DNA from: Aristaeella lactis
GTDB lineage: Bacteria > Bacillota > Clostridia > Christensenellales > Aristaeellaceae
DNA length: 64,000 nucleotides
Reading direction: 5' to 3'
Assembly (NCBI RefSeq): GCF_018118585.1
Contig: NZ_CP069421.1
Location: forward strand, 558,001-622,000
Positions within the stretch are counted from its first letter, which is position 1. The number at the start of each line of letters is the position of its first letter. This document shows positions 1 through 8,624 of the stretch, in pieces. The notes under the pieces were generated by a model. It ran no database searches, was not told the DNA's origin, and was given only the letters and a program-made list of their open reading frames with translations. Position numbers and translations under genes: made by a program.

Positions 1-1953
1 CTGTGTCCAGATATCAAAACGTTCCATTTCGCTGCCGGCGCGTTTGGCGCGGGTAACGGGAGAGGTCAGCCAGATCCGGAGCGCAGCAGCCGCGATAAGC
101 AAAAGCAGAAGGATCCAGAACCAGGCCGAAGAACCGGAAGCAGTATCCTGGGGAGAAGACTCCGGTTCAGGAGTTTCCGGCGGCGGTTCGGGGGAATTCT
201 GCGGAGGATCCTGCTGAGGATCCTGTGAAGGATCGGGCGTGGGTTCCGGGGTAGGTTCAGGCGTGTTTTCGGTGGGGGGCGCGGAAGGCGAATCGGAAGA
301 ATCGGCATTATTGTTGTTGTCCGAATTGTTGTTTCCGCTGCGCCGGGGAGTCGCGTCAAAGGTGAGCCAGCCAAAACCGCTGAAATAGACTTCGGTCCAG
401 GCGTGGGCGGAAAGGCCGGTGACAAGCGCGTTGCCGTCCTCATCCGGTTCCGCGAGATACCCCTCAATATATCGGGCCGGCAGACCGATCATACGGCAGA
501 GCACGGTCATGGCGGAAGCAAAATGGGTACAGTAGCCTTCCCGGGTATCCAAAAGGAAATGGGTCACAAAATCATCATTGGCGGACTGGGGCTCCACATC
601 CAGCGTGTACCGGCAGTTACGGGCCAGCCAGGACTGAAGCGCAAGCGCCTTCTCATAGGGAGAAGCTTTTATGGACGATACTTCCACAGCGATCGCGTAG
701 ACAGGTTCCTCCAGATGGTTCGGAAGAACAGTGTAGGTATCCACAATATCACTGTAGGCACTGTCTTCCAGCGTGGAACAAACCTCAATCAGGGTACCGA
801 GACCCGGATCGCCGGCCTGGAAAAGCGGCGCTGACACACTGTAAGTATCATCTGGTTTCAGGTTGCGGGTGATGAAGAGTTCAGAAGAGTTGGAAAAATA
901 GGGAACAAGGTCGCCGCCGGGATAAAGCTCCCGGACCCGCTGGGGAACAAAAAGCGTAGAGGCGCTTTCACTGAGCATACGAACTGATACAGTGACCGGT
1001 TCACACAGCGCGTTACGGACAGACGGCGATGGCAGATTTTCATCAAACAACGCTTCACGCATCGATGCCAGGCGTGCCGACTGACGGAGATAACGCCGGG
1101 CACCGGTGGTGTTCTGCCATTTGCGGCCGGTATAATCATTCAGGATAACACCGCGGAGATAAACATTCCGGGGCGTGGAAACGATCATCACAGGATCGTC
1201 TTTCGGATTGGGCTTTCCGCCCAGCTGATCCTGCCCCTGGGGATAATAGCCATCCCTGCGCAGCGAGAAAACGTCCCGGGGCTCCGTAAAGAAGAGCCTG
1301 TCCAGAACAGCCTGGCGAAGCTCGTCCGCCTTTTGCCGGAGGGCATTCTGGCCGGTACCATTGCCGGCCAGCAGGAAAGCGAGGACAACCAGCAGGGCGG
1401 CAAAGGGCAGCAGGTGAGGAAGAGGTGTTTCAGGAAACCGCTCTGTCATCAGGAGCAGCAGCAAGGCTGCCAGCGCGGGCAGGAACATCGGAATAACCTG
1501 CTCTGAGGCTGTAAGGTAGATCAGGAGGATCATACCAAAGCAGAGGAGTGTTGCCGGCAGGATCGAAGCGTTCCGCAGGCAGGCAAAACAGCTGACCAGC
1601 GTAACCACAATGGTCAGGATGATCGCGGCGGGTGTAGAGACGAGCGGTACGGCGGAAAGAATCCCATTGAACCGGAGCACAACGGCCATGACCACATCCG
1701 ATACGGTCAGCATACCGCCCATGGCAAACAGCCAAAGCAGCAGAAGAACTGCTGAGACACCGGCAGCGGCGAGCCTGGTTATGCGGTTGATGGAAGAAAG
1801 CTCAAAAATCAGAATAACGACAGCGACCGGAAGAAGAACCAGGGGAGAAACCAGCGCTGAATCAAGAATACCCAGCAGGGGCAGCAGCAGGCCGACTGCC
1901 AGCAGCATGGACAGCAGCGCATGAACCAGGCGTGAGCGGACTGTTTCACTCAT
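1..1953 (-). CDS. Transglutaminase-like membrane protein (partial, C-terminus off window)
   Basis: About 651 codons are visible and the frame is still open at the left edge. The N-terminal 200 residues form several hydrophobic segments (roughly residues 8-30, 33-52, 62-80, 108-125, 134-166 and 180-197). An extracytoplasmic region follows, with a transglutaminase core: the catalytic Cys is near residue 475 in EGYCTHFASAM, the His in SAHAWTEVYF and the Asp in WLTFDATP. After the core comes a low-complexity Pro/Glu/Asp/Ser linker (repeats such as PTPEPTP), then another membrane segment. This is the TgpA/DUF3488-like architecture. It lies downstream of moxR and DUF58 genes on the same strand, the usual three-gene grouping. 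The substrate is unknown; envelope protein crosslinking or proteolysis is only inference. Confidence 0.88.
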   Translation of the reverse strand, partial: MSETVRSRLVHALLSMLLAVGLLLPLLGILDSALVSPLVLLPVAVVILIFELSSINRITRLAAAGVSAVLLLLWLFAMGGMLTVSDVVMAVVLRFNGILSAVPLVSTPAAIILTIVVTLVSCFACLRNASILPATLLCFGMILLIYLTASEQVIPMFLPALAALLLLLMTERFPETPLPHLLPFAALLVVLAFLLAGNGTGQNALRQKADELRQAVLDRLFFTEPRDVFSLRRDGYYPQGQDQLGGKPNPKDDPVMIVSTPRNVYLRGVILNDYTGRKWQNTTGARRYLRQSARLASMREALFDENLPSPSVRNALCEPVTVSVRMLSESASTLFVPQRVRELYPGGDLVPYFSNSSELFITRNLKPDDTYSVSAPLFQAGDPGLGTLIEVCSTLEDSAYSDIVDTYTVLPNHLEEPVYAIAVEVSSIKASPYEKALALQSWLARNCRYTLDVEPQSANDDFVTHFLLDTREGYCTHFASAMTVLCRMIGLPARYIEGYLAEPDEDGNALVTGLSAHAWTEVYFSGFGWLTFDATPRRSGNNNSDNNNNADSSDSPSAPPTENTPEPTPEPTPDPSQDPQQDPPQNSPEPPPETPEPESSPQDTASGSSAWFWILLLLLIAAAALRIWLTSPVTRAKRAGSEMERFDIWTQ

Positions 1954-2158
1954 GGCAGGCGACCCCCCTTTTCGGTAATGCAGAATGCGGAATGCATTCT
2001 GCATAATGAAAAATGAAGAATGAAGAATGAATAATTGCGGATGAATGGCTGCGCCATTCTTTGAATCAATAATCGGCTGCGGCCGGGGAGATCCCTCGAC
2101 TACGCACGGGATGACATCCGTTGGATGTCAGTTTAGAGGTTTCTGTGTGACGCCCGGA
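1954..2158. other. Intergenic spacer with short tandem repeats and hairpins
   Basis: This 205-base gap between the DUF58 and transglutaminase genes contains no plausible gene. It holds an AT-rich stretch of repeated AATGAAGAATGA-type units (about 2006-2035), a GATCCCTCGACTACGC-like motif (about 2090-2107) and a perfect 8-bp hairpin, TGACATCC/GGATGTCA (2112-2130). The next hairpin overlaps the DUF58 stop codon (2147-2177). The two genes may still be cotranscribed. Confidence 0.6.
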
Positions 2159-3310
2159 TCAGAGATCCGGCGTCACATACGAAACCTCGATAGAAGCCTG
2201 GCGAAGGCGGCCGATCAGCGGAAGGACGTTCTCATCGTCCGGCGCGAAGGTGACCAGGTAGAGGCGGATATTCGGGCCCGCACGGTGAATGCGGATCATG
2301 ATGTCCACCATGGGGATATTCAGGCGGGCTGAGATGATCACCACACAACCGACCTTCCGCAAACGGCTGCTTTCTATGGCAAGCACCCGCTCGAAACGGT
2401 CTGTTTCAGAAAAGTCCACCCTGGAAAGATAATCCATGGCAATGGGAAGACCCATGGTTTTTACCACGTCCACCGGATGACTTCCCAGAAGCGGAAGACG
2501 GAACTGGTGATCGGTGGAAAGCTGGGCGGTCAGTACAGAGGCGGCGGTTTCCAGCAGGGTGTCCCGCAGGTCCGCTTCCGCCTGAGGATGGCCCCAGGAG
2601 GGCGGACGGGAACAGTCCATCAGAATCAGCACATCCTGGAGGATCGGCTCATCGAACTTGCGCACCATAAGCTCCCGTTTGCGCAGGGACAGCTTCCAGT
2701 GGATCTTCTTCATCGCGTCGCCCGGCTGGTAATTCCGCACATCAGACGGCGCACTAAGATCTTCCGTGGCCCGGGCCATGAGTTCGCTTCCGGGATCCCC
2801 GGGCGCGAGCTTCAGCGGTTCAATATCAAAAGTACGGGGCAGTACCAGAAGCTCAAAAGAGGTCTTCTGAAAAGGAACCTTTTTCCGGACGAGGCCCAGG
2901 AGATCCTCCACGGTACAGGAATGAAGGCCGACTGAAAACACACCGACATGGGCGGCGTGAATGGGAAGCCTCATGCTCTGAACCTTGTTAGGCATGTTTT
3001 TCAGGCGGATATCCCGCTCCCTGTTTCCGGAGGGATCGGTGAGCTCCAGAAGCAGCGGAGCGACAGGCAGAAGCCCGCGGTGATGCACGCGAAGGGAAAG
3101 TACCACGTCATCCCCGCGGTACACTGTTTCCCCTGAAAGCTGGCCGTCTACCGTAAGGGTGGCGGAAGCCCAGAACACCGCAATAAAAGCCGCGGCGACA
3201 ACCAGCAGGATCAGAATGGAAAGCAGTAAAAAAAGCTGACTGCCGGTGCAAAGGGCAACCGTCAGCAGCATCAGGAAAACCGCAAGGGGAAGTGTCAGTT
3301 TCAGCTTCAT
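2159..3310 (-). CDS. DUF58 domain protein
   Basis: This 383-residue protein starts with two hydrophobic segments (about residues 7-24 and 27-50). A beta-rich region follows, then the DUF58 signature around SAPSDVRNYQPGDAMKKIHW, and a VWA-like fold with DVLILMDCSRP. The DUF58 family is almost always next to MoxR ATPases and often transglutaminases, as here. The start codon overlaps the moxR stop by four bases, implying translational coupling. The molecular role is not firmly established for the family; participation in MoxR-driven maturation of an envelope complex is inference. Confidence 0.9.
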   Translation of the reverse strand: MKLKLTLPLAVFLMLLTVALCTGSQLFLLLSILILLVVAAAFIAVFWASATLTVDGQLSGETVYRGDDVVLSLRVHHRGLLPVAPLLLELTDPSGNRERDIRLKNMPNKVQSMRLPIHAAHVGVFSVGLHSCTVEDLLGLVRKKVPFQKTSFELLVLPRTFDIEPLKLAPGDPGSELMARATEDLSAPSDVRNYQPGDAMKKIHWKLSLRKRELMVRKFDEPILQDVLILMDCSRPPSWGHPQAEADLRDTLLETAASVLTAQLSTDHQFRLPLLGSHPVDVVKTMGLPIAMDYLSRVDFSETDRFERVLAIESSRLRKVGCVVIISARLNIPMVDIMIRIHRAGPNIRLYLVTFAPDDENVLPLIGRLRQASIEVSYVTPDL

Positions 3311-4251
3311 AATTTAACCGGTACGGAAGTATTTTGCAGAATGGTCAGCAGGAACTGCTCAACAGGGATGCCTTTCATTTTTGCTTCCGGTGACAGGATC
3401 ATCCGGTGTGCCATGACGGGCAGGAACATGTGCTGTACATCTTCGGGCAGGACAAAATCACGGTCATCCAGCATGGCACAGGCCTGTGCTCCGCGGATCA
3501 GGGCAATGGCTGCACGGGTGGAAGCACCGAGGGAGAAGGCGGGATCACTCCGCGTGGCAGCGGCCAGGGAGGCCACATAATTCCGGACTTCCGGTGAGCA
3601 ATAGACCGTGGTGACCTGTTCCTGCATGGCAAGGACATCCTGCGCGGAACAGATAGGCTCAATGGTGGTGATGGGAACAACGGTACCGCTGTAGCGCTCC
3701 AGGACGTCCATTTCCTGCTCGATGGTGGGATAACCCACGGAGATCCGCAGGAAGAAACGGTCAACCTGCGCTTCAGGCAGGGGATAGGTACCGACGAATT
3801 CGCCCGGGTTTTGGGTAGCCAGGACAATAAAAGGCTGGGGGAGCGGATGGGTCACGCCGTCCACGGTGACCTGGTGCTCTTCCATGACCTCCAGAAGGGC
3901 GGACTGGGTTTTGGGGCTCGTCCGGTTGATCTCGTCCGCCAGGACGATCTGGCTCATGACAGCGCCCTCTTTATATTCCATTTCACCGGTCTGGAAATTG
4001 ACCAGGGTGAAACCGGTAACGTCTGACGGCATCAGGTCCGGGGTGAACTGAATCCGGCGGAACGAACAATCCAGAGAACGGGCAAGAGAACTGGCAAGTG
4101 TTGTTTTACCGACACCGGGAACATCTTCAATCAGGACATGGCCTTTGCAAAGCAGGGCAATGAGGGCATATTCAATAGCTTCTTCCTTGCCGACAACGGC
4201 TTTGCCGATGTTCTGCTGAAGTGCAAGGATCATTCTGCCGGGATTGATCAT
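3307..4251 (-). CDS. MoxR-family AAA+ ATPase
   Basis: This 314-residue protein has the MoxR layout: Walker A GVGKTTLA near residue 45, Walker B VLADEINR near residue 108, the sensor-type ALLEVMEEHQVTVDG and LATQNP, and a C-terminal lid. MoxR ATPases act as chaperone-like remodelers, commonly for VWA-domain partners, and the DUF58 gene directly downstream (4-base overlap) fits that. The start has a GGAGG five bases upstream. A divergent promoter with a TATAAT box lies about 95 bases upstream and probably drives the three-gene operon. Confidence 0.93.
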   Translation of the reverse strand: MINPGRMILALQQNIGKAVVGKEEAIEYALIALLCKGHVLIEDVPGVGKTTLASSLARSLDCSFRRIQFTPDLMPSDVTGFTLVNFQTGEMEYKEGAVMSQIVLADEINRTSPKTQSALLEVMEEHQVTVDGVTHPLPQPFIVLATQNPGEFVGTYPLPEAQVDRFFLRISVGYPTIEQEMDVLERYSGTVVPITTIEPICSAQDVLAMQEQVTTVYCSPEVRNYVASLAAATRSDPAFSLGASTRAAIALIRGAQACAMLDDRDFVLPEDVQHMFLPVMAHRMILSPEAKMKGIPVEQFLLTILQNTSVPVKL

Positions 4252-4344
4252 AGGGACCTCCGAGTCATTTCAGAATTCAGAATTCAGCATTCAGAATGAT
4301 CTGAAGTCAGAAAACGGATTCCGTGATGCGTATATAACAGGCAT

Positions 4345-4373
4345 ATTATACCTTTAATTGCTGAAAACCGCAA
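4345..4373 (-). promoter_or_regulatory. Putative promoter of the moxR operon
   Basis: On the minus strand, TTGCGG (4368-4373) and a perfect TATAAT (4345-4350) are separated by 17 bases. The -35 matches the consensus in its first three bases. It points toward moxR and is interleaved with the acpS promoter. Confidence 0.6.
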
Positions 4374-4386
4374 GGTGTGGTATGAT
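4358..4386 (+). promoter_or_regulatory. acpS: Putative promoter of acpS
   Basis: TTGCTG (4358-4363), a 17-base spacer and TATGAT (4381-4386) precede acpS by about 70 bases. The -35 element is only a few bases from the -35 of the divergent moxR promoter, so both cannot easily be occupied at once. Confidence 0.55.
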
Positions 4387-4454
4387 TCGGAAGAGCAAAC
4401 CACGCAATGCAGTATAGGCCGATAGAAGGATTGAAAATAAAGGAGCGCTGCAGG

Positions 4455-4820
4455 ATGATCAAAGGCGTTGGACTGGACCTGTGTGAGATCTCCAGAATGG
4501 AAGGAAAACTGACAGACGAACGGTTCCTGAACCGTTTTTTTACATCGGATGAAGTCAGCTACATCCACTCAAAAGGAAAATGTGCCGCCCAGACGCTGGC
4601 AGGGCTGTTTGCAGCGAAAGAAGCGCTTGCCAAAGCACTTGGCACAGGAATCGCTTTTGACCTGAAGGATGTCAGTGTCCGTCATGATGAGGCCGGACGG
4701 CCCGGATATACACTGTCGGGACGCGTGGAACAGCTCGCGGGCGGGGACCGGTTTCATCTTTCCGTGTCCCATGACGGCGGGATGGCGGCAGCCGTCTGTA
4801 TCCGTGAAGGACAGGAATGA
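4455..4820 (+). CDS. acpS: Holo-[acyl-carrier-protein] synthase
   Basis: AcpS transfers the 4'-phosphopantetheine arm from CoA to apo-ACP, activating fatty-acid synthesis in the cytosol. The 121-residue product has the family signatures GVGLDLCEISRM at the N-terminus (metal-binding Asp) and FAAKEALAKALGTG in the middle (metal-binding Glu), and ends at the normal length. I chose the ATG at 4455 over an in-frame ATG 48 bases upstream because AAGGAG lies nine bases before it and MIKGVGLDL is the usual AcpS start. A terminator-like hairpin follows immediately. Confidence 0.95.
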   Translation: MIKGVGLDLCEISRMEGKLTDERFLNRFFTSDEVSYIHSKGKCAAQTLAGLFAAKEALAKALGTGIAFDLKDVSVRHDEAGRPGYTLSGRVEQLAGGDRFHLSVSHDGGMAAAVCIREGQE

Positions 4821-4860
4821 CAGGGGAACCTGATTCCTCCGGGTTCCTGTGGTTTTTGCT
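4821..4860 (+). terminator. Probable intrinsic terminator after acpS
   Basis: CAGG(GG)AACC pairs with GGTTCCTG across an 11-base loop (stem with a two-base bulge), followed by GGTTTTTGCTT. The hairpin is imperfect but sits right after the stop codon and just before the next promoter. Confidence 0.5.
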
Positions 4861-4888
4861 TGTCAAGAAGAATGAAAAAAACTATAAT
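4860..4888 (+). promoter_or_regulatory. Promoter of the phosphohexomutase gene
   Basis: TTGTCA (4860-4865), exactly 17 bases, then TATAAT (4883-4888). A second TATAAT follows at once (4889-4894). The downstream start codon is at 4961. Confidence 0.7.
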
Positions 4889-4960
4889 TATAATGTAGAT
4901 ATCTGTGCGTAAACAGCGTACAGGCAAACCGCAGGCAACAGAAAGAAAGGCGGTAATGGT

Positions 4961-6679
4961 ATGACGATCCTTGAAAACTATCATCAGTGGCTGCAGGATT
5001 TTGCCAACGATCCGGAAACGGTCCGGGAGCTGGAGGCAATCCGGAATGATGAAAAGGAACTGGAAGACCGATTCTATACGGACCTGAGCTTCGGCACCGC
5101 GGGAATGCGCGGCGTGCTCGGCGCCGGAACCAACAGGATGAACAAATACAACGTCCGCAGGGCTACAAAGGGCCTGGCCGGATATCTGCTCGAAAACCCG
5201 GAAAACGCGAAGCGCGGCGTCGTTATCGCGTACGACAGCCGGCGCTGCAGCGCTGAATTCGCAAAGGATACTGCGCTGGTGCTCTGCGCGGAGGGTGTTC
5301 CTGCCTTCCTGTTTGACGCGCTCAGGCCTGTGCCGGTGCTCAGCTATGCTGTACGCCACCTGAACGCCGCGGCAGGCGTTGTGATCACGGCAAGCCATAA
5401 TCCGCCCCAGTACAACGGCTACAAGGTTTACGGCGAGGACGGCGCACAGGTGGGCCCGGAAGCCGCGGAAGGCATTACCCGGATCATCCGGGCAACAAAG
5501 TATACTGACTGTGTGCTGATGGATGAAAAGAAGGCCCTGGACAACGGTCTGCTGAAGATGATCGGTAACAAGGAAGTGGATGACGATTATATCGCACAGA
5601 TCAAAACCCTGAGCATCAATCCGGAACTGCTCCGGTCTGAAGGATCCAAACTGCATATCGTCTATACACCCCTGCACGGAAGCGGAAATGTTCCGGTCAG
5701 GAGGCTGCTGAAAGAAATCGGCCTGACCAATGTGGCGGTTGTAAAGGAACAGGAAATGCCTGATCCCAACTTCAGCACGATCAAGGTTCCCAACCCGGAA
5801 GATCCGGGGGCCTATGAAATGGCTTTCAAGCTGGCAGCGGAAGTGGACGCGAACGTGATCTTCGCGACGGACCCGGATTGCGACCGGCTGGGTGTTGCGG
5901 TGAAAGACGGCAAGGGCGAATGGCATCTGCTGAGCGGCAACCAGATTGGCTGCGTACTGCTGCACTATATCCTTTCCAGCAAAAAGAAGGCAGGAACACT
6001 GCCGAAGGACGGTGCCGCGGTTAAGAGCATCGTGACAACGAGCCTGGCCAACAAAATCTGCGAAAGCTTCGGTATTTCGATCTTTGAAACGCTGACGGGC
6101 TTCAAATTCATCGGCGAAAAGATCCAGCAGTTCATGGACAAGGGAGACCATACCTTCCTGTTCGGCTTCGAGGAAAGCTACGGATTCCTTTCCAGCACCT
6201 TCGTGCGGGACAAGGACGGCGTGAACGCCAGCCTGCTGGTCAGTGAAGTGGCATGCGCCTGCATGGCAGAAGGGATCACGTTCTATGACCGGATCCAGCA
6301 GATATTCAAGGAATACGGATACTATGTGAACAACGTGGTTTCCACCACGCTTCCCGGTAAGGACGGACTGGCCAGGATCAAGGAGATCATGGGCGGCCTT
6401 CGCGCGCAGCCGCCGAAGGAAATCGCGGGCCTGAAGATCACGGCCGTACGCGATTATCTGAAGGGAACCCGTACCGAAAACGGCCGTGAGGAGCCCACAG
6501 GCCTGCCGGTATCCGATGTTCTGTATTTTGAACTGGAAGGCGGCAACTGGGTCTGTGTCCGGCCATCCGGAACGGAACCGAAGATCAAACTGTATGTGAA
6601 CAGCAATGCTCCGGAAAAGGCTGAGGCTGAGTCAATCAACGCGGCGCTCTGCGAAGCAGCCAAAGCGATGATGGCGTAA
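4961..6679 (+). CDS. Phosphoglucomutase/phosphomannomutase
   Basis: This 572-residue alpha-D-phosphohexomutase interconverts hexose 1- and 6-phosphates through a phosphoserine intermediate. The active-site loop TASHNPPQYNGYK places the phosphoserine at about Ser145, the magnesium loop DPDCDRLG begins near residue 304, the sugar-binding loop GFEESYGFL lies near residue 404, and the phosphate-binding loop RPSGTEPKIKLY is near the C-terminus. Its length matches the larger PgcA-type enzymes of Firmicutes. It could link glycogen phosphorylase (encoded about 31 kb away in this window) to glycolysis. Sugar specificity cannot be settled from sequence. A good promoter lies just upstream. Confidence 0.93.
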   Translation: MTILENYHQWLQDFANDPETVRELEAIRNDEKELEDRFYTDLSFGTAGMRGVLGAGTNRMNKYNVRRATKGLAGYLLENPENAKRGVVIAYDSRRCSAEFAKDTALVLCAEGVPAFLFDALRPVPVLSYAVRHLNAAAGVVITASHNPPQYNGYKVYGEDGAQVGPEAAEGITRIIRATKYTDCVLMDEKKALDNGLLKMIGNKEVDDDYIAQIKTLSINPELLRSEGSKLHIVYTPLHGSGNVPVRRLLKEIGLTNVAVVKEQEMPDPNFSTIKVPNPEDPGAYEMAFKLAAEVDANVIFATDPDCDRLGVAVKDGKGEWHLLSGNQIGCVLLHYILSSKKKAGTLPKDGAAVKSIVTTSLANKICESFGISIFETLTGFKFIGEKIQQFMDKGDHTFLFGFEESYGFLSSTFVRDKDGVNASLLVSEVACACMAEGITFYDRIQQIFKEYGYYVNNVVSTTLPGKDGLARIKEIMGGLRAQPPKEIAGLKITAVRDYLKGTRTENGREEPTGLPVSDVLYFELEGGNWVCVRPSGTEPKIKLYVNSNAPEKAEAESINAALCEAAKAMMA

Positions 6680-6766
6680 AAACAATGAACAATGAACAAT
6701 TAACAATGAACAATTAATACTTTTGGGAACCCGTCAGGGTTCCCAGAATAAGGGAGAGAGACCAGT
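6680..6766. repeat. Short AACAATGAACAATTA-type tandem repeat
   Basis: After the mutase stop, AACAATG/AACAATTA units repeat (6680-6718). A hairpin GGGAACCC/GGGTTCCC (about 6725-6743) follows, then the ribosome site of the next gene. The same AACAATG units recur at about 8579-8594 and 24645-24676. Confidence 0.65.
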
Positions 6767-7804
6767 ATGTTTGGCAGATTTATGAACAACTATTACTACG
6801 GAAAAAGCGGAAAAGGAGATTTCCGCAAGGAGGACCTGCCGCAGAACCGGCGCCAGCTTTTTCTTGATACGCTGAAAACCCGGCTGAGCGGTCTGTGCAG
6901 GATCAACCTGATGTATATGCTCATCTTTCTGCCGGCTATGATCGTGATGATGTTCTTCTTTACCAATATTATCTCCAACACATCCAACCTGATGATCATG
7001 GAGGAAAATGACTATGCCTCCTATGCGGAAATGGTGAAAGAGAACGGACAGGAGGTCGCTGTCACGGAGGAACAGTACAATGAACTGAGGAACTCCGGGA
7101 TCAACGCCGGCGACCTCATGGATAACGAACTGTTCCGCATGCTGGTCTGGCTGATTCCCTGCCTGGCGATTACCGGACCGTTTACCGCCGGACTCAGTTA
7201 TGTTACGCGGAACTGGGCACGGGATGAACACGCATTCATCTGGTCGGATTTCAAGGACGCAGTAAAGGAAAACTGGAAACAGGCCCTGGTGCTTTCCGCA
7301 ATTACCTCCATCCTGCCGCTGGCAGGTTATGTGGGATGGAAGTTTTACGGCAACCTGTCGGCACAGGACATCATTATGATTGTTCCGCAGGTGCTGGTTG
7401 TGCTGGTCGTAATCATCTGGTCCATCAGCATTACCTATATGCATCCGCTGACCGTGACCTACAAGCTTAAAACAAAGGATATCATCCGCAACGGCCTGCT
7501 GCTGGGCGTTGCCCGGCTGCCCATGAGCGTCGGGATCCGTCTGCTGCACTGCGTGCCTGCACTGATCGGGGCCGCATTGATCTGGTTCTGGAATCCGATG
7601 ATCGGTATGCTGATCCTTTTCGCGTATTACGCGCTGATTGGCTTTGCCATCAGCCGCTTTATCACCGCCAGCTATACGAACGCGGTATTTGACCGTTTCA
7701 TCAATCCCCGGATCGAAGGCGCCAAGGTCAACCAGGGCATTTACACACCGGAAGAGGATGAGGATGAAGAAAACGCAGACGCGGAAGGGGAAACAGATAA
7801 CTGA
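6767..7804 (+). CDS. Multi-pass membrane protein, DUF624/YesL-like
   Basis: The 345-residue protein has about six hydrophobic segments (roughly 45-68, 125-148, 168-190, 205-230 and two in 250-300) and an acidic C-terminal tail (EEDEDEENADAEGETDN). The N-terminus, MFGRFMNNYYYGK, and the spacing of its helices resemble DUF624 (YesL-like) proteins, which are often near sugar transporters in Firmicutes. No transporter gene is adjacent here. The next gene, a methyltransferase, starts two bases after the stop. Function is unknown; the family call is from memory of the pattern. Confidence 0.7.
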   Translation: MFGRFMNNYYYGKSGKGDFRKEDLPQNRRQLFLDTLKTRLSGLCRINLMYMLIFLPAMIVMMFFFTNIISNTSNLMIMEENDYASYAEMVKENGQEVAVTEEQYNELRNSGINAGDLMDNELFRMLVWLIPCLAITGPFTAGLSYVTRNWARDEHAFIWSDFKDAVKENWKQALVLSAITSILPLAGYVGWKFYGNLSAQDIIMIVPQVLVVLVVIIWSISITYMHPLTVTYKLKTKDIIRNGLLLGVARLPMSVGIRLLHCVPALIGAALIWFWNPMIGMLILFAYYALIGFAISRFITASYTNAVFDRFINPRIEGAKVNQGIYTPEEDEDEENADAEGETDN

Positions 7805-7806
7805 CC

Positions 7807-8553
7807 ATGTACGAGGGATTTGCTGAACTCTATGATGAACTGATGAATGACGTTGACTACGAAGGCTGGGCGGATCATTACACCCGCCTGCTTTCGATTT
7901 ACGGCATAAGAGGCGGAAAAGTATGTGAATGCGCCTGCGGCACCGGCAGCCTGACCCTGCCGCTGCAGCGCAGGGGTTTTCAGATGACAGGGGTTGACCT
8001 GAGCCGGGAAATGCTCTGGCAGGCCGCCCAAAAAGCCAGGAAAAACGGAATCGCCATTCCTTTTGTACAGCAGGATATGCGAAGCCTGAACCTTCACAGA
8101 CCTGTTGACGCCGTACTGGCTACCTGTGACGGCGTTAATTACCTGCTGACAGAAGAAGACCTGCTGAGCTTTTTCAGGGCCGCAAAGCGGTCAATTGTAC
8201 CGGGAGGAGCGCTGATCTTTGACGTTTCCACCCCCCACAAGCTGAAGAACATCCTGTGTGCCGGACTGATGTGTGAAGACAGGGAAGATATCACGTACCT
8301 GTGGCAGAACACCTGGCATGAGCGGTCCAGGACGGTTGACCTGGACCTGTGCTTTTTCATCAGGGAAAAGGACGGCAGGTACCGCAGGATGGAAGAACAC
8401 CAGACGCAGAAAGCCTGGGACGCGGAAACGCTGAAGGGGATCCTCTGGCAGGCCGGATTCCGGGCTGTGTGCATGTATTCCGAGGGTTCGCTGAACGCGA
8501 TCCGGGAACAGGATCAAAGGTGGCATATAGCGGCTACCAATCCTGTGAAATGA
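7807..8553 (+). CDS. Class I SAM-dependent methyltransferase
   Basis: The 248-residue protein has the SAM-binding motif I CECACGTGSLTLPL near residue 39, followed by the acidic end of strand 2 in GVDLSREML, and a motif-IV-like VDAVLATCDGVNYL. The fold matches small-molecule class I methyltransferases of the Methyltransf_25 type. It starts two bases after the upstream membrane-protein stop. The substrate is unknown. Confidence 0.85.
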   Translation: MYEGFAELYDELMNDVDYEGWADHYTRLLSIYGIRGGKVCECACGTGSLTLPLQRRGFQMTGVDLSREMLWQAAQKARKNGIAIPFVQQDMRSLNLHRPVDAVLATCDGVNYLLTEEDLLSFFRAAKRSIVPGGALIFDVSTPHKLKNILCAGLMCEDREDITYLWQNTWHERSRTVDLDLCFFIREKDGRYRRMEEHQTQKAWDAETLKGILWQAGFRAVCMYSEGSLNAIREQDQRWHIAATNPVK

Positions 8554-8624
8554 TGTTTCACAGGATTGCCAGCCGCCAATGAACAATGAATAATGGATTG
8601 TTGAATTAAGAAGGTACGGAAAAA

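Noticed and set aside
1-1953. Possible frameshift in the transglutaminase gene, as several shorter frames fit on the same strand
   Set aside because: One continuous frame from 1953 to the left edge carries all membrane segments and the Cys-His-Asp motifs. The short frames are in other phases.
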